Positions 1 to 11,276 of a stretch of 64,000 nt of DNA are shown piece by piece; position 1 is the stretch's first letter; each line of letters begins with the position of its first letter. Below the pieces are notes generated by a model. It was not told the DNA's origin and did no database searches. It worked only from the letters and a program-made list of their open reading frames with translations. The position numbers and the translations under genes are program-made. The DNA is from Favolaschia claudopus (lineage: Eukaryota > Basidiomycota > Agaricomycetes > Agaricales > Mycenaceae). The stretch covers positions 1,628,293 through 1,692,292 of the forward strand of contig JAWWNJ010000040.1 of the NCBI GenBank assembly GCA_037176885.1, written 5' to 3'.

Positions 1-297
1 TGCGTCACCACATTGATTTCGGTATCTCTTTTTTGCTACAATGATTTAGCAACACTGATATCATTCTGTCAGCGTGCCTTCACCTTATTCGACCTGCCGC
101 GGATCGAATTCTCGTCACTTACAATGAAGGCACCTGCTACTTACATCGCAATGTGGCCACTTTCCGATGACATCGATATCCCGCTTAGCCGCCGTCAACC
201 TGCGGATAACATTGCTCGGTTCCTTCTTGGCGAAGAACGGTTGAAGGAGATGGAGGTTGAATATGAGATGCACAAATTGGCTATTAATGGCGAGTGA
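1..297 (+). CDS. 3' end of a gene cut by the window edge, function unknown
   Basis: The frame is open from base 1. A probable 51-bp intron (22-72, GTATCT...CTGTCAG) separates seven codons from a last exon at 73-297 that ends in TGA. Both parts stay in phase. The last exon encodes 74 residues, acidic and charged near the end (LGEERLKEMEVEYEMHKL), with coding-like composition. I do not recognise a family. It could belong to a host gene or to an old transposon gene, since the next 6 kb is made of repeats. The start lies outside the window. Confidence 0.45.
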   Translation, partial: CVTTLISVSLFCYNDLATLISFCQRAFTLFDLPRIEFSSLTMKAPATYIAMWPLSDDIDIPLSRRQPADNIARFLLGEERLKEMEVEYEMHKLAINGE

Positions 298-348
298 TTG
301 CTCAACTTTATTATTTATTCAACGCACTCTGGTAGTGACGGTATTATT

Positions 349-1499
349 GCAGTTTGCAAATATATTGGCACAGCCGCATTTTGATAGAATTTTGAGGCGC
401 TACAGTATATGATTTATTCCTCCCTCAATTCCGAGTGGATTCCTTTGAGACCATAACCAAAATTCACCGTTTTGCGAGGCGCATCCAGCTATACCAAATT
501 TGTAGCGAAATACGCGAATCTCAAAATCTCAATATCCTACCGACAGCTGTTCGGCGCGTGAAATTACGCCGTAAAATCAGGGCGCTTTGAGAGAAAGTCC
601 AAGGTAGAAAGTGTTCATATACCTATCGGCTACGTTATGATGATCCGCGGTCACTTGGGATGCTTTGCCTCTTTCTTCCACCCTCTTAGGCCTCTGTCGG
701 TCCGCGAGCGCTTCAGACTACTTGAGAGGGCACCGGGAGACCCGTTCCTTGTTGGATTTGCCTAGTGTATCTTTTATGCAAAGGAAGGAAGCAACAATAC
801 GCTATCTATTCGGCCGTAGTACCAAGATTTGTCCAAGACTCTGGGGTCGAACATGGAAGCCAACCTTCAAGGCATTCTGCAGAATCTGCAATCAAGCTTG
901 GGCCCTTTCTCAATGTCTTGGAGCGCCTCGTAGATCATGAAGAGGCTCTTACCTGCTGAGATGCCGCCAGTGGTACCTTGAACGGGGTACACTCAGTGGC
1001 CCTGGTGTGTCACTAATTGGTCACTAAGGTGTTGTTCCTCAAAGCTCCGCTAAGCGTGGACCCAGAGCGTTGAGAAGGCATTTGGGGTACGCTATTGACC
1101 TTTGAGCAAGCAGCCCTTTCTTCCTTCGCGGTGGCAACCCGTCCGATCAGCGCATTGATTGGCCTTCTTCGACGCGTCGCGGCCGCGTCAATCCGCCCTC
1201 ATTTTGTTCCAAACTTGAGAGGTGTGTAGCCGGGAGGTATTCAAACAGTTTATACCTTGAACTTTTACCTCAAAGCACCCGTGTAAATTCACGCGGCGAA
1301 CGGTTATTGAAGGATATTGAGATTTTTAGACACGCGTATTTAGCTATAAATTTGGTATGGCTGGATGCGCCTCCCAAAACGGTGAATTTTGGTTATGGTC
1401 TCAAAGGAATCCACCCGGAATTGAGGGAGGAATAAATCATATACTGAGGCAACTCAAAATTCTACAAAATGCGGCTGTGCAAATACATATGCAAACTGC
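349..1499. mobile_element. 1.15-kb element with long imperfect inverted repeats
   Basis: Bases 349-575 reappear inverted at about 1285-1499 with scattered mismatches. The outer ends are GCAGTTTGC and GCAAACTGC. The inner arm carries the shared block GCACAGCCGCATTTTG and its complement. The middle (about 600-1280) has no convincing coding frame. No target duplication was found, so the superfamily is open; long arms suggest a foldback or MULE-like element. Confidence 0.6.
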
Positions 1500-1659
1500 T
1501 CGCTGATATTTTCTTGTTTGCCGGTGCATTTCGCGTCGCTCGCTGGAGCATTATTTATTTTTCCGAGTTACTCCTGTTGCAATACTTTACTGTACTCCGA
1601 GTTCTCGTAGGCTGGGGGGGCTATGTTATGGATACTTCCATTATGTACCCAATATAGCT

Positions 1660-2206
1660 TGTTGAACCAACGAGAACTCTTCCGTCTAAGTTGTGAGACT
1701 TGATGCCGAGCTCTGCCGACTTTTGACAAGTCTTACCACGAGTGGTCACAGTCAGGTGACCGTGACTCACTGCAAACGCGTCTCAATTATTGCGGTGCTC
1801 AGGCTCTGTAAGTACTGCCTACTCACAGCCTTCAGTCCTGTGTATTGATATCAATTAACATAGCATTGACATAGCCTCAGCTGTAGCCTCTACGTATAAA
1901 TGAGGAGCCCTCCCCTCTTGTGGAGAACAATCTTTCTATCCCATCAATCTACGTAGTTCTAACTAACTATTTCTGTGAACCCTAAGTGAAAGCCTCGCGC
2001 TCATTTCTGGTATGACAGGTACAGACGGTGCTAGGTTGTATTTACTCCAACTAGCCTCAGCGAGATAAGTTCTCGCTGAAAACCGCTTGAGTTAACTAAG
2101 TTGTCTTCGCTGAATATATAGGAAGTTTGAGCTCTATTCTATTTTCTTTCTCAAACGCGTGTATTGATTACTCGCGCTCACTCAAATATCACGCTAATCT
2201 TCAACA
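1660..2206 (+). mobile_element. Probable solo LTR (copia-like)
   Basis: The segment starts TGTTGAAC and ends TTCAACA, the short inverted termini usual for copia LTRs, and is 547 bp long. It contains a TATA-like TATAAATGAGG near 1893, then a pyrimidine-rich stretch, as expected for an LTR promoter. No primer-binding site or internal region follows. I could not find a clear 5-bp target duplication, so it is either old or my borders are slightly off. Confidence 0.45.
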
Positions 2207-2646
2207 GAATTCTGCATGATAGTACTGAAGAGAAACATCATCGAAACAGCGCTAAAATTAGGGAATTTTTTAAACATTGCAATCAATTGAAGCATGTTTT
2301 ACACTGATAGTAACGCAAACACTGATATGGCAGTCGCCCTTGACTCTGTTGCAAGAGTCGAATGAGCTAAATATTAAAATATAACTCTATGTCAACTATT
2401 CTTTACGATATTGGACCCGAAGCGAGCCTCGCTAGTAACCGATTTTACTCATCTTCCGTAGAAATTCTTCACACCTTTCAAATCTTCGTCAATGTTGATA
2501 ATCAGCATCTTAACAGAAGTACTATGCCGGATTTTTTGTTTCATGGCCGTGTCCTGAGAAAGGCCCGTAAGTTTCGTTCAAATGGCACTAATTTTCCGTA
2601 TTTTAAATAAATCGAAATTCTGGCATGATACCTTTGTTTTCCTGCA
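2207..2646. other. No gene or repeat recognised
   Basis: AT-rich sequence. A 73-codon open frame at 2389-2610 has no recognisable motif and may be chance. Confidence 0.4.
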
Positions 2647-2850
2647 TCAGGAAAAAATGAAATTGCGCCAAAGACCTCCATAGACCGCCAGAGCACCCCA
2701 TAGACGTCAAAGTCGTCATAGCAGAGGACTGAGCCACATAGAAACCTGGGTGCACCGTGATCAGATTCATAGACACCCAGAGTTGGTCAAAGTAGCCAAA
2801 GTCATAGCGCTCATAGTGCTCAAGTCGTTAAAGTAGGTCGAAGCACACAC
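2647..2850. repeat. Dispersed CATAG-rich repeat, copy 1
   Basis: The block starts CATCAGGAAAAAATGAAATT and is rich in short CATAG/CAAAG words. It matches 52450-52640 over nearly its whole length, including CACCCCATAGACGTCAAAG and AAAGTAGCCAAAGTCATAGC. A third, more diverged copy is split around 4400-5149. Confidence 0.7.
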
Positions 2851-4337
2851 AATAAAAATGCGAAACGAATCATATATTGTAACGAGAATAAGCATGACAT
2901 GTACAGTATATAACCGGCCGGCTGACACCAGAGCAAACCAAGGGAGAGTGGATGTTGTGATAGATAGGAAGAGCAGGAGAAGCAGACAAGGAGCCCGGAA
3001 ACGGATTGGGGATAGAGGCGAGGTGTCCACGGTGCTTGATTCAAAGATTGACATCACAGAGGTTGAAGGAAGTTTTGAGGGGAGTGTACTGAGCGTCGTG
3101 GTGCCTCTTGCTGGAAGGATAGAACTTAGAAGAACCAACGGAAAACTTGAGTGGTCGAGCGAAAACAAAGGGTCGACGAGGCGAGGAATTGGGTACGCCC
3201 GGATTATGAATTGCGAGGAGAAAACGGGAGATGGAGTCAGGCGGCATCAGGTGCTAGGGTCAATTGAGCGTTGATAAGCGAGACAGCGAGACAGGTCGGC
3301 TAGTACCCCGTGTGTGGTGCGCCAATGTGTGATGAACACTGAGATTGCAGAAGTACTTGCCGTTTCTTGAAAAGGACTAGTGGTAACATCATAGCATTCT
3401 TGAGGGACCAGCCCGCAGTTCTTGCAGTCGTTGAGGCAGAGTTGAGTGTCCACGTCGACGACGTCGACAATGTCGAGGCGGTTTCAGCTGAGGTAGCATT
3501 GGGAAGTGAATAGGGAGGACGAGCATACAGCAGCCCGCGAAGTTTTGCGCTGCACCACGCCTGCCGTCGGAGCGATGAGCAGGTGGCGGCGGTGCGATCA
3601 AGTGATATCGTTATACGAATGCGCGAACGGTACTGCGCGGTGGAGTGCGGGCCGCTGGCGGAATTCAATCCCAGAGCGCCGGAGATGCGTGGTGTTGCCG
3701 CGGACGATGGAAGAGTAGCTATACCATGGGCTGGAAGGGCGGGGAGAGCGGTACAGGAGCAGGGATGTTGAAGGCAGGAAGTGCCTCGACACTTGATTGA
3801 CGAGCCGGAGATGAGATCGAGTGGGCGCCAAGTACGGGGGCCCACTAGAAAGCCCGATGCCAAGTGCGGATAATAGCAGAGGAGATAAGGGCGTAAAGGG
3901 ACCCTGACCGCTCAATGCTCATCGAATTAGCCAGTATAGCCTGACTAGAGAGGAAATACACACCGGGGGTGTAGACGCCGTTAACTGCTCGAGGACACTG
4001 CGAGGACAGCAAGATGAAGAAGAAGCACGACTTAAGGAGCTTTGAAGTGTTCGAATAGCATGCAAGCTGAATGCGATGGTGGCGGGGGTTCGGGGGGAGA
4101 CTGGAGGGGATGGAAGGAAAGGGCGAAGAAAAGTCATACGATATTTGGTTTGATCAAAACGAACACGCACACGCACACGTGACCATTCGGACTTATTCTT
4201 TTTCAGATTTCTCGACCTCGGGCTTGCGAGTTTCCACCCTCACTGGGCCTGGCTTCCACTGTTCTCCGCTATGTTATCTTTGAAATATGTGCTCGAGTGC
4301 TCGTTCTGCGTCCTCCTCAGTGACAAATTGCTAAAGT
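2851..4337. other. Eroded region, possible decayed minus-strand gene
   Basis: Several overlapping minus-strand frames of 70-187 codons exist (best 3300-3863 and 3247-3453), none with a recognised domain. One frame holds a cysteine-rich stretch (LCLNDCKNCGLVPQECYD) near 3380-3440. The frames are broken and I could not build a consistent exon chain, so I call no gene. Confidence 0.3.
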
Positions 4338-4808
4338 GACCGCGCTGAACCCCATAGAGCATCATAGCACTTCATAGACACTCATATAAATCCCCTTGGC
4401 CTCCCCCACCTCTGACATATGACGTAACAAATTTCCTTTTTGGTCAACTGATCCGAAAGTGATTTTGGCGATGAATGGCGAACGACCTACCTATTTTATA
4501 GAAAAGGCTTTTTGGATGCCCTAAGTGCTTTAGCTAGTTCTGTATGAAGGTGGCTTTTTTAAGGGATTTTCTCTCAATAAGGGAACTTGAATTTGAATAT
4601 ATTTAATCAGTTGTAGGCATGGAGAATTTGTGGACATCTTGAGATGCTGGGGGGAACAATGTTCCCCCCAGACCCCCCTCCTTTGGCCTGACGGCACATT
4701 GGAGGAGAGATAGATTTGTCTTTGGCTTTTGTATCGTTGATTTCAATGTTTAATACAATATTGATGGAAAATCTAGCGCGGGGGAGACCCCCGCGGACCC
4801 CCCTTTAA

Positions 4809-4904
4809 CGCTCGCCGCTTGGCCCACTGCGTGGTGCTAGCGCTCGCCGCTTGGCCCACTGCGTGGTGCTAGCGCTCGCCGCTAGGGCCCACTGCGTGGA
4901 GCTT
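4809..4904. repeat. Tandem repeat, 32 bp x 3
   Basis: Units start CGCTCGCCGCTTGGCCCACT at 4809 and 4841; a third, slightly altered unit starts at 4873. The first two units are identical. Confidence 0.85.
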
Positions 4905-4975
4905 ATACATATTTTTCGCGCAGTGAGCGGTGACGAAAAAAAAGACGAGTAAAAGCAAAACGAAAACGTGAACGC

Positions 4976-5047
4976 GGGGTTCGAACTCCAGACCTCGTCA
5001 CAAGCAATAATGATGACGGAGTCAGCTACACAAAACCACTCTACTAT
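4976..5047 (-). ncRNA. tRNA-like Pol III promoter (SINE-like), not a functional tRNA
   Basis: On the minus strand an A-box-like TAGTAGAGTGG (5037-5047) is followed by a B-box-like GAGTTCGAACCCC (about 4976-4988). The spacing is in the range of long tRNAs or SINE heads. I could not form a convincing acceptor stem, so this looks like a tRNA-derived sequence rather than a working tRNA gene. Confidence 0.4.
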
Positions 5048-5292
5048 AGTGAAGACACAAGGAACAAAACTGATGGCAATACATCAGGTTCTTTTCTGTC
5101 CACAAGAGGAAATGATTTCCTAAATAGGCAACGTCAGAGGTGGGGGAGGCGTAGGCCAGCCCACTCATAGTGGAGGGGCCTAGTTCAAAGTGCACCATAG
5201 TGCGTCAGAGCGACTCATAGCACCCCATAGTAGGCCGTTTTTTATGGCGGTCTATGGCTCAAAACTGGATTTTCCTGATGTGCCTATTTACT

Positions 5293-5457
5293 TGGGCGCA
5301 CTCCTGAGCCTGCGAGAGGAGTGCAATGTCTTGTGACCAGCGGAGTGACGTGTGACGTGACGCTCCTCTTCCTGACTTCCATGACCGACACACGGCACGA
5401 CGCGCTCAAGCTCTCTGTGCTGACTTCGGCCTACAAAGACTCAAGCTTTTCTTTGGT
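5293..5457 (-). repeat. Dispersed hairpin-ended repeat, diverged copy
   Basis: The complement of this block matches the 168-bp repeats at 56611-56778 and 62863-63030. It keeps their terminal hairpin (GCACTCCT...AGGAGTGC at 5297-5323) and the block TGACTTCCATG..CGACACACGGCACGA. Confidence 0.65.
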
Positions 5458-5493
5458 AGCTCGCGTCTCGCACCCAGTGGTCGTCTTTCTGGG

Positions 5494-5776
5494 GCACCAA
5501 CTCACCGGTCACCCCTGACTCGACTATCCGCCGATACTGAGCAATACTTTCAGTCGACCTATCTACAAGGGGTCCATGTACTCTCCCTTGGAATCTTCGT
5601 CCCATTACGCTACGATTCGGACCTTCCCACTCTCTCTGGAGCACCAACTCACCGGTCACCCCTGACTCGAGTATCTGCCGATACTGGGCAATACTTTCCG
5701 TCGACCTATCTACAAGGGGTCTATGTACTGCACCTTGGAGTCTTCGAGGGCCTTACGCTACGATTCGGACCTTTTT
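5494..5776. repeat. 147-bp direct tandem duplication
   Basis: The unit starting GCACCAACTCACCGGTCACC occurs at 5494 and again at 5641 and stays similar to TACGCTACGATTCGGACCTT near 5775. A few substitutions separate the copies. Confidence 0.85.
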
Positions 5777-5889
5777 GTCCAATGTTTTATGACTCCTATT
5801 CCCGCGGATGGACCTTTCAAGCACCAAAAGACGCTCTACTCTATTTCCCCCTTGTTCTCTTTCCTCTCTCTCTCTCTCTCTTCCTTCGC

Positions 5890-5995
5890 TACAGTTGCGG
5901 CAAAATCAAAGGTGACGTTACGTGGGCCACGTATGTACAGTACTTATGCGCCAAATATGTCACGTGGCGTCACTTTTGATCCTGCCGCAACTGTA
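5890..5995. mobile_element. 106-bp palindromic TA-flanked MITE
   Basis: TACAGTTGCGGCAAAATCAA at the left pairs with the right end CCTGCCGCAACTGTA; the arms continue through GTGACG and CGTCAC. TA lies at both ends, which suggests the Tc1/mariner type. The first 10-11 bases match the MITEs at 19368-20884 and 40925-41296 and a lone end near 45670. Confidence 0.7.
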
Positions 5996-6119
5996 TTACT
6001 TAAATCTCTCCTTTTCATTTTACGTTCCCTCTACCATTCTTACTTGGGGGGCTTCACTTTCATTTCTTTCGTATCCTCCCCCGCTCACGCGGGCCATGGC
6101 ATTTCCTGTCGTCCGTGCG

Positions 6120-6640
6120 TCTATACCTTAGCGGTATATGTGTACCAATTCAGCCTTCCCATGCGCTCACAGCTTGCGTTACATGCGAACCAGGTCCAGC
6201 GTATACCTTCGCTTACGATTTCGCGTTATATCCGCTCTACACTTATATGCGCTCTACACTGGCACTTACATGCGCTTCAATACGATTCGCGTTATATCCG
6301 CACGAGACCAGCGCCTACCTGCGCCTACGATTACGCTATATCTGCACTGGTTGCGCGCATACAAGCGTATCTGGCGTTAGATCCGCCCCAGTCCAACGCC
6401 TACTCGCGCCTCCGATTACGAGTTATATCCTCACTAGTCCTGCGCATACATGCGCCTACGAGTTCTGAAATGGCGTTATATCCGCCCCAATCCATTATGC
6501 ATTACAATCTTCATGTCCGGCGTTACATCCGCCCCAGTCCAGCGCGCATTCGCACCTCCGCCTATGCGTGACAATCTTTATGTCCTCATTTATCCAGTGC
6601 TTACCTGCGCCTACGATCTACTCTACATCTACCATTTGCT
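6120..6640 (+). repeat. Degenerate tandem repeats (GCGTTATATCCGC family)
   Basis: Seven or more loose copies of a 45-65-bp unit with the words GCGTTATATCCGC and TGCGCCTACGATTAC. The related words occur as complements at about 60360-60600. Long open frames here (for example 5723-6571) arise because the unit lacks stop codons and are not read as a gene. Confidence 0.7.
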
Positions 6641-7645
6641 TGTGCCTAAAATCCCGAGCGAACTTAGAAGCGCGTAGCTTCTCTCATGAATCAACTCTCT
6701 TGGTTTTGAATTGTGCTCTCAATGACAAGTTCAAAGTCGCTCCAGCCCGTATACTTGGGATGTTCCGTCGATTCGTCGGTCCATTATTGTGGACGCATTG
6801 TTAGCACCAATTCAAGTATACCGTTTTTGTTCGGTTTGCCTTGAGCGTAGTACCATACCTCGGTGGTCATTGAGCTACCGAAATCCGACTCTGCCAAATG
6901 TCTGGAACGTGCCTCATGGTTCTCGCCTTACAGAGTCAAATGTGGTAGTATTTGGCGTGTGTTATCCTGCCGAACGTCTATCATACAGTGGTACTCGTGT
7001 ACCCATTCAAGTACAGATGGGATCGCCTGCATGAATACGTTCCGTGGTTAATTGCCCCGCTTTCTGGTTTGAAAATATTTTTCAACAAGGTGGGTTTTTC
7101 TCGTTGATCTAGACTGGCCATCGCCTCGAGTTACCTTCGTTTGGATTCCGATTTACCTTCTCTTCGCGCTATAGCGATGAACAAAGTATTTTCCTTACCC
7201 TCGGCTTTACTTCTGCTGGGCTTCCTATTTAGTGTGATTTTGCGCTAAAGCGAACATTGAAAATGTTTTCCGACAGGCGTTTCTCGCTGATCTATACTGA
7301 CCCTTGCCTGGATTTATGTACTTCCATTGGATTTCCGATTTACCATGGTTTTCCGCCGCTAAAGATGAACTATGACTTTCGTCCGGCATTCTTATTGTCT
7401 GCCCCACTGACTCAAGAGCGGGCTCGAGGTAGGTGTTTCCCTTCGAGTTGAACTAACCTCCAGCTAAACTTACCTTCCTTACCTGTACATTTTACGATGC
7501 TCTCGCTCTAGAAAGTGATGAACTACGATTTTCTTCCCACACCGTGATTACGTGCTATTGCGTTGAATCCGCAGATTCGCAAATCCGCATCAACTTGAAC
7601 TGGTGTGAGTATTATTGCGTTGAATGCTCAAATCCGCATTCACTT
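6641..7645. other. Gene-free, with weak internal repetition
   Basis: Two diverged copies of a block containing TTTCTCG(T/C)TGATCTA.ACTG and GATTTACC lie at about 7090-7200 and 7270-7345. At 7550-7645 a short block (ATTGCGTTGAAT...AAATCCGCAT) is also repeated. No coding region was recognised. Confidence 0.4.
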
Positions 7646-8711
7646 TACAGCTGTTCCAGAAAACCTTGAGACTTTTCAAAAAAATTGTGCGAGTGCGAAA
7701 TTTGATCTGAGTGATAAGCCGCACCATATATGGTAGTATGTCCGACGGGGCTCCGAGATCCGTTCCCATTTAGGAAATAATGACGCTGTGCTGTAAACTT
7801 GAAGAACTTTATAGCAGAGCATCATCGCTATCCATCGGTATCTCATCTCATTATATGGTCTTCCGCCACATCAGCGACGACCTCAAAGAGCGTGCTCTCT
7901 GGCTACTTGACCATGATTATCTCACTGAGGATGTTTGTGACATCCTTGGTGTCTCTCGCGCCAGCCTCTTCCGCTGGAGGGAGAATCAGGAAAACTATGG
8001 CACAGTCAGAGCACCTTCAATTGCTGTCCGCGGACGCCCTCGCATCCTCAATGCAGACCAAACCCACGACCTGTTCACACTCCTTGCAGAGTCTCCCGAA
8101 TTATATCTCGACGAGATTGTAGATTGGATAGTGGTTACCCAGGACACCGGGATCTCTCGCTCCGCTGTTGACCAACTTATCCGGGATACGGGAGTCTCAT
8201 ACAAAATATTACGACGGGCAGCGTCAGAGCGCGATGATGTTGCTCGTGCTGAGTGGCTACAGGAGATTCAGTCTACCTTCATCTCTTCGATGATCGTGAC
8301 CGCTGATGAGTCGAGCAAAGACGACAGGACCATTTTCCGGAAGAGAGGCCGAGCTCCTGTTGGCCAGCGTGCAGAGATTGACGCAGATTTTGTACGCGGG
8401 GAACGCTACAGCATTCTTGCTGCTATTACTATTGATGGATATTTGGCTGAGCTAGGGCTGCTTGACAGGTCCGTTATATCATTATACTGTGGTGGAGGAT
8501 GCTCGTAGGCTGGCGGCGGTGCGCGCTGAAAGCGACGAGGGTATTCAGACATGGCGAAGAAGGTGAAAAAAATGACAGCTCAATGAATGCCACGGTCGGA
8601 CGTAACGGCCGTCGGACATACTACCATATATGGTGCGGCTTATCACTCAGATCAAATTTCGCACTCGCACAATTTTTTTGAAAAGTCTCAAGGTTTTCTG
8701 GAACAGCTGTA
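7646..8711 (+). mobile_element. Tc1/mariner-type DNA transposon, internally deleted
   Basis: Inverted repeats of 103 bp (7646-7748 and 8609-8711) are identical by eye. They begin TACAGCTGTTCC and end GGAACAGCTGTA, with TA at both borders as expected for the superfamily. The element is 1066 bp and encodes only the first part of a transposase. The perfect arms point to recent movement. A 17-bp direct repeat (AACTGGTGTGAGTATTA) lies outside at 7598-7614 and at 8711-8727. Confidence 0.88.
7855..8508 (+). pseudogene. Truncated Tc1/mariner-like transposase
   Basis: The frame is open from ATG 7780, but the second ATG (7855) fits the family start best (MVFRHISDDLKERALWLL). It encodes an N-terminal helix-turn-helix (DILGVSRASLFRWRENQ, about residues 33-49), a second DNA-binding part (GRPRILNADQTHDLF), and the first strand of the DDE catalytic fold (SSMIVTADESS with the first Asp, then RYSILAAITIDGY). 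After that the reading becomes unrelated (AELGLLDRSVIS) and stops at 8508. The second Asp and third acidic residue are missing, so the product cannot catalyse transposition. It sits between the two perfect inverted repeats and could still be moved in trans. Confidence 0.8.
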
Positions 8712-11276
8712 ACTGGTGTGAGTATTACTATACTTAAATCGACTGCCTCCTCTTCGAATTCCTTCAAGTTCCTTCACAATTTCTGCTCTCTGAATACCCC
8801 TCCATCTCGGTTCACCGAACTCTATGTCTCTATGTTCGTGCTTACTTTTGCCCCCGATTCCGAGATTGCGTTTTCGTTTATCCGACTTTGGCCTGATCTA
8901 CATAAGTACGCTTCGCAGTCAGTCTCCCATCAAAACCTGTCGACACCAACGTACGACAATCCACGTCGCTTCGACGTTGATTTGTGACGAGGTTCCCTGA
9001 TGCTACCAGGACCATTGAGTCATTGACATCAATTTGGCTCGCATTATTACTCCCATTATGATTGTGGCTCAATTCCTCCAATGCCTGGTGATCCCGCTTG
9101 GATCCCGCCATTCAATGTTCAGCAGTTTTCTAAATACCTGATGGGTGGCTTGCTGGGTCGATTCATCTTCGACCTACCCTGCTTTCCAATCTAAATTTAT
9201 GAATATTGATTCAGGCTTCACATTGGGGCATACTGCTCGGACTCTCGTCTTTTGTTCTATGCATTCTTTCTCCTACATAACAATACTGTTAGCGCCTCTA
9301 CTTGCGCTTACAACAGTCTGTTAAAATTTTATTATGACCTGCAGGCAGCCATTTGAGTCCTAGTATTCTTGGCAACCATATTCTTTGCCCAATCTTTGCC
9401 GATCTTTGAAGACGGAACGGAGAGGAATAATTCTCTCAATCACCCATGCTCGATAGTCTCCTTATTCATCGGAGTTTCTGACCTCAGCTTATCGCTACAT
9501 TCATCGAATTTCTCTGTCGAATTGCACTTCTGCATGGTATGGTTGCGGACCGAACTTCGTGACAAGTCGCAGTCCCAATTTGGTAATTGATACTGTCACG
9601 TCAGTTTCCATTGAGACATCCTGGGATTGTGTAAATAGCATTGCAAGAAGGTAATCTACAAATGTACTGGAGCAAAACTTCGAAAAATCGGTTTTCCGGC
9701 AATTTCGCGCTTTTGATTGCGGATCACTCGGACCGGTGGCTGTGCAGCAGCATCAATGTCGCCTGGCCATTGCCGATTTCTTGGTTAGGATATTTCACTT
9801 TCACTGTGGGGTCCGGAAGAAGGAGTCCGGGGCTGCAGAGGCAGAATGGCAGAGAAAGACTTGATTACCTGCCTCAAACTCGCGAGTTTAGTACATACAA
9901 TTTTGGTTTTTCGCTGTTCAAATTTCGCGTTTTGTAACCCTAAGTTAGGACTACCTCCGATTCCTCTGAAATAAAAATTTCACCTATAAACCATACCCTA
10001 CTGCCAAATCTCGAATCCCGAAGGATTTTGAGCAAAATTGGGACTGGTCATGAAGTTTTGGCCGCAACCATACATATTCACATTATAATTATTCACTAAT
10101 TTGTCGGATAATTGTGCTAGTATGCATGCCCACCTTTACTTTCAATTATCAAGCTTCATCACTGTATGTGTTCGACGCTCACGCCATTGGTTTTGTGCAT
10201 ACTTTAAATTCCCTCCCAACTTCGGTTGTGTTTCGATCTTCTTCACCTTTGAGTCGCTACTTTACTCGAGCCGACTTCACTCATGCTCAATTATGTGGTC
10301 CATACTCTACATGGCGGCTCTGCCGACTTTATCCAATGTGTTGCATGCCCTACGATATATTGCTTCATGGCTTTACTATTATTGACTTGGGGTTTTACTA
10401 ATGACTCTGTTTCAGTCCGAGATCGAGTTCTTAAATTTTCGGTTATATTTATTTCACGTTCGATTCCATGCACCTCGTAGGAACCTCTGGCAAGTCATCG
10501 CACTCGGAGACAAAATATTTGTGTCTGCAGGTGTCTATGATATAATTCTCGTACTGTTTCTATATTCAAGCTACCGCGAAAAGGCGGACCCCCATACCAA
10601 AGGTCTACTTTCCACCCTACACCTAACAGCTCCTTCTATTGGCTTCCGTGGCGTAGCAGTTTCTGGCTTCCTTGGAAAAGCTGCTCTGAGCCGCACCGGC
10701 AAAAAATCCTGAATACTCTCCATCCCAAATTTGTAAAAGTCGGGGATTCTTCGAGGCCTTATCCTGAACTCTTGACGATGTTTCCGATTCCCGATCTGTC
10801 AACTCCTACTGACACCCACCCCGAACTACGTGTTCTCCCATTATTATTGCACAGGTCAAGGTTTCCTCGATGCATTTCGAATTTGTGTGGGCCGCTATAT
10901 CTTCGTTTTGAACCCACTGTTATTGTCATAGCTTGGTCTTACAATCCCTCTCCTCCTACCCTTTTCCTGCCGCCGGCGATGGAGGATATCAAACGTTTAA
11001 TTTGGAGCTGGCTAACAGCCACAAGTTGATTCTTCTGATATACATAAGTACAACTTATTTTCTCTACGATAACGCCACATTTATTTTGGCTTGAACTCGG
11101 GGCTCGACTCGACAACTCCTACACTTTCTGCTATCTACTTTGCGTTGCCAGTACTGCGACGACTCACTGACAACGTCAACATCAATGATTTGCACTCTTG
11201 ACCTCTCCGAGTCTTTGATCATACCTAAAATTATTCGCCATTGGCCTAATTCTCTTTTATCTCACCTTGTTTTATC
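8712..11276. other. 2.5 kb without a recognised gene
   Basis: AT-rich sequence with scattered 60-110-codon frames and no family motif. Bases 9543-9668 resemble 31948-32073, which lies downstream of the F-box-like gene (shared TGCGGACCGAACTT, TTTGGTAATTGA, AAGAAGGTAATCTA). This may be a leftover 3' flank of a lost paralogue. Confidence 0.4.

Larger units (their letters stand above)
4400..5149. mobile_element. 750-bp inverted-repeat element carrying a tRNA-like cassette
   Basis: The ends are a 17-bp perfect inverted repeat, CCTCCCCCACCTCTGAC (4400-4416) and its complement (5133-5149). Inside are a short palindrome GGGGGGAACAATGTTCCCCCC near 4650, three 32-bp tandem repeats and a tRNA-like sequence on the minus strand. 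There is no coding frame. No target duplication was seen. Confidence 0.6.
4338..5290. repeat. Dispersed CATAG-rich repeat, copy 3, split by an insertion
   Basis: CATAG-rich sequence lies at 4338-4399 and resumes at 5150-5279. The right part ends GGATTTTCCTGATG, the complement of the CATCAGGAAAA that opens copy 1. The 4400-5149 element sits between the two halves. Confidence 0.5.

Noticed and set aside
3247..3453. Small cysteine-rich secreted protein
   Set aside because: A few Cys residues in one frame, but a stop lies just upstream and there is no signal peptide or exon chain.
5723..6571. Open frame of 282 codons over degenerate tandem repeats
   Set aside because: The repeat unit simply lacks stops in one frame; the sequence is Tyr/Arg/Ser-rich low complexity without a domain, and neighbouring frames are open too.
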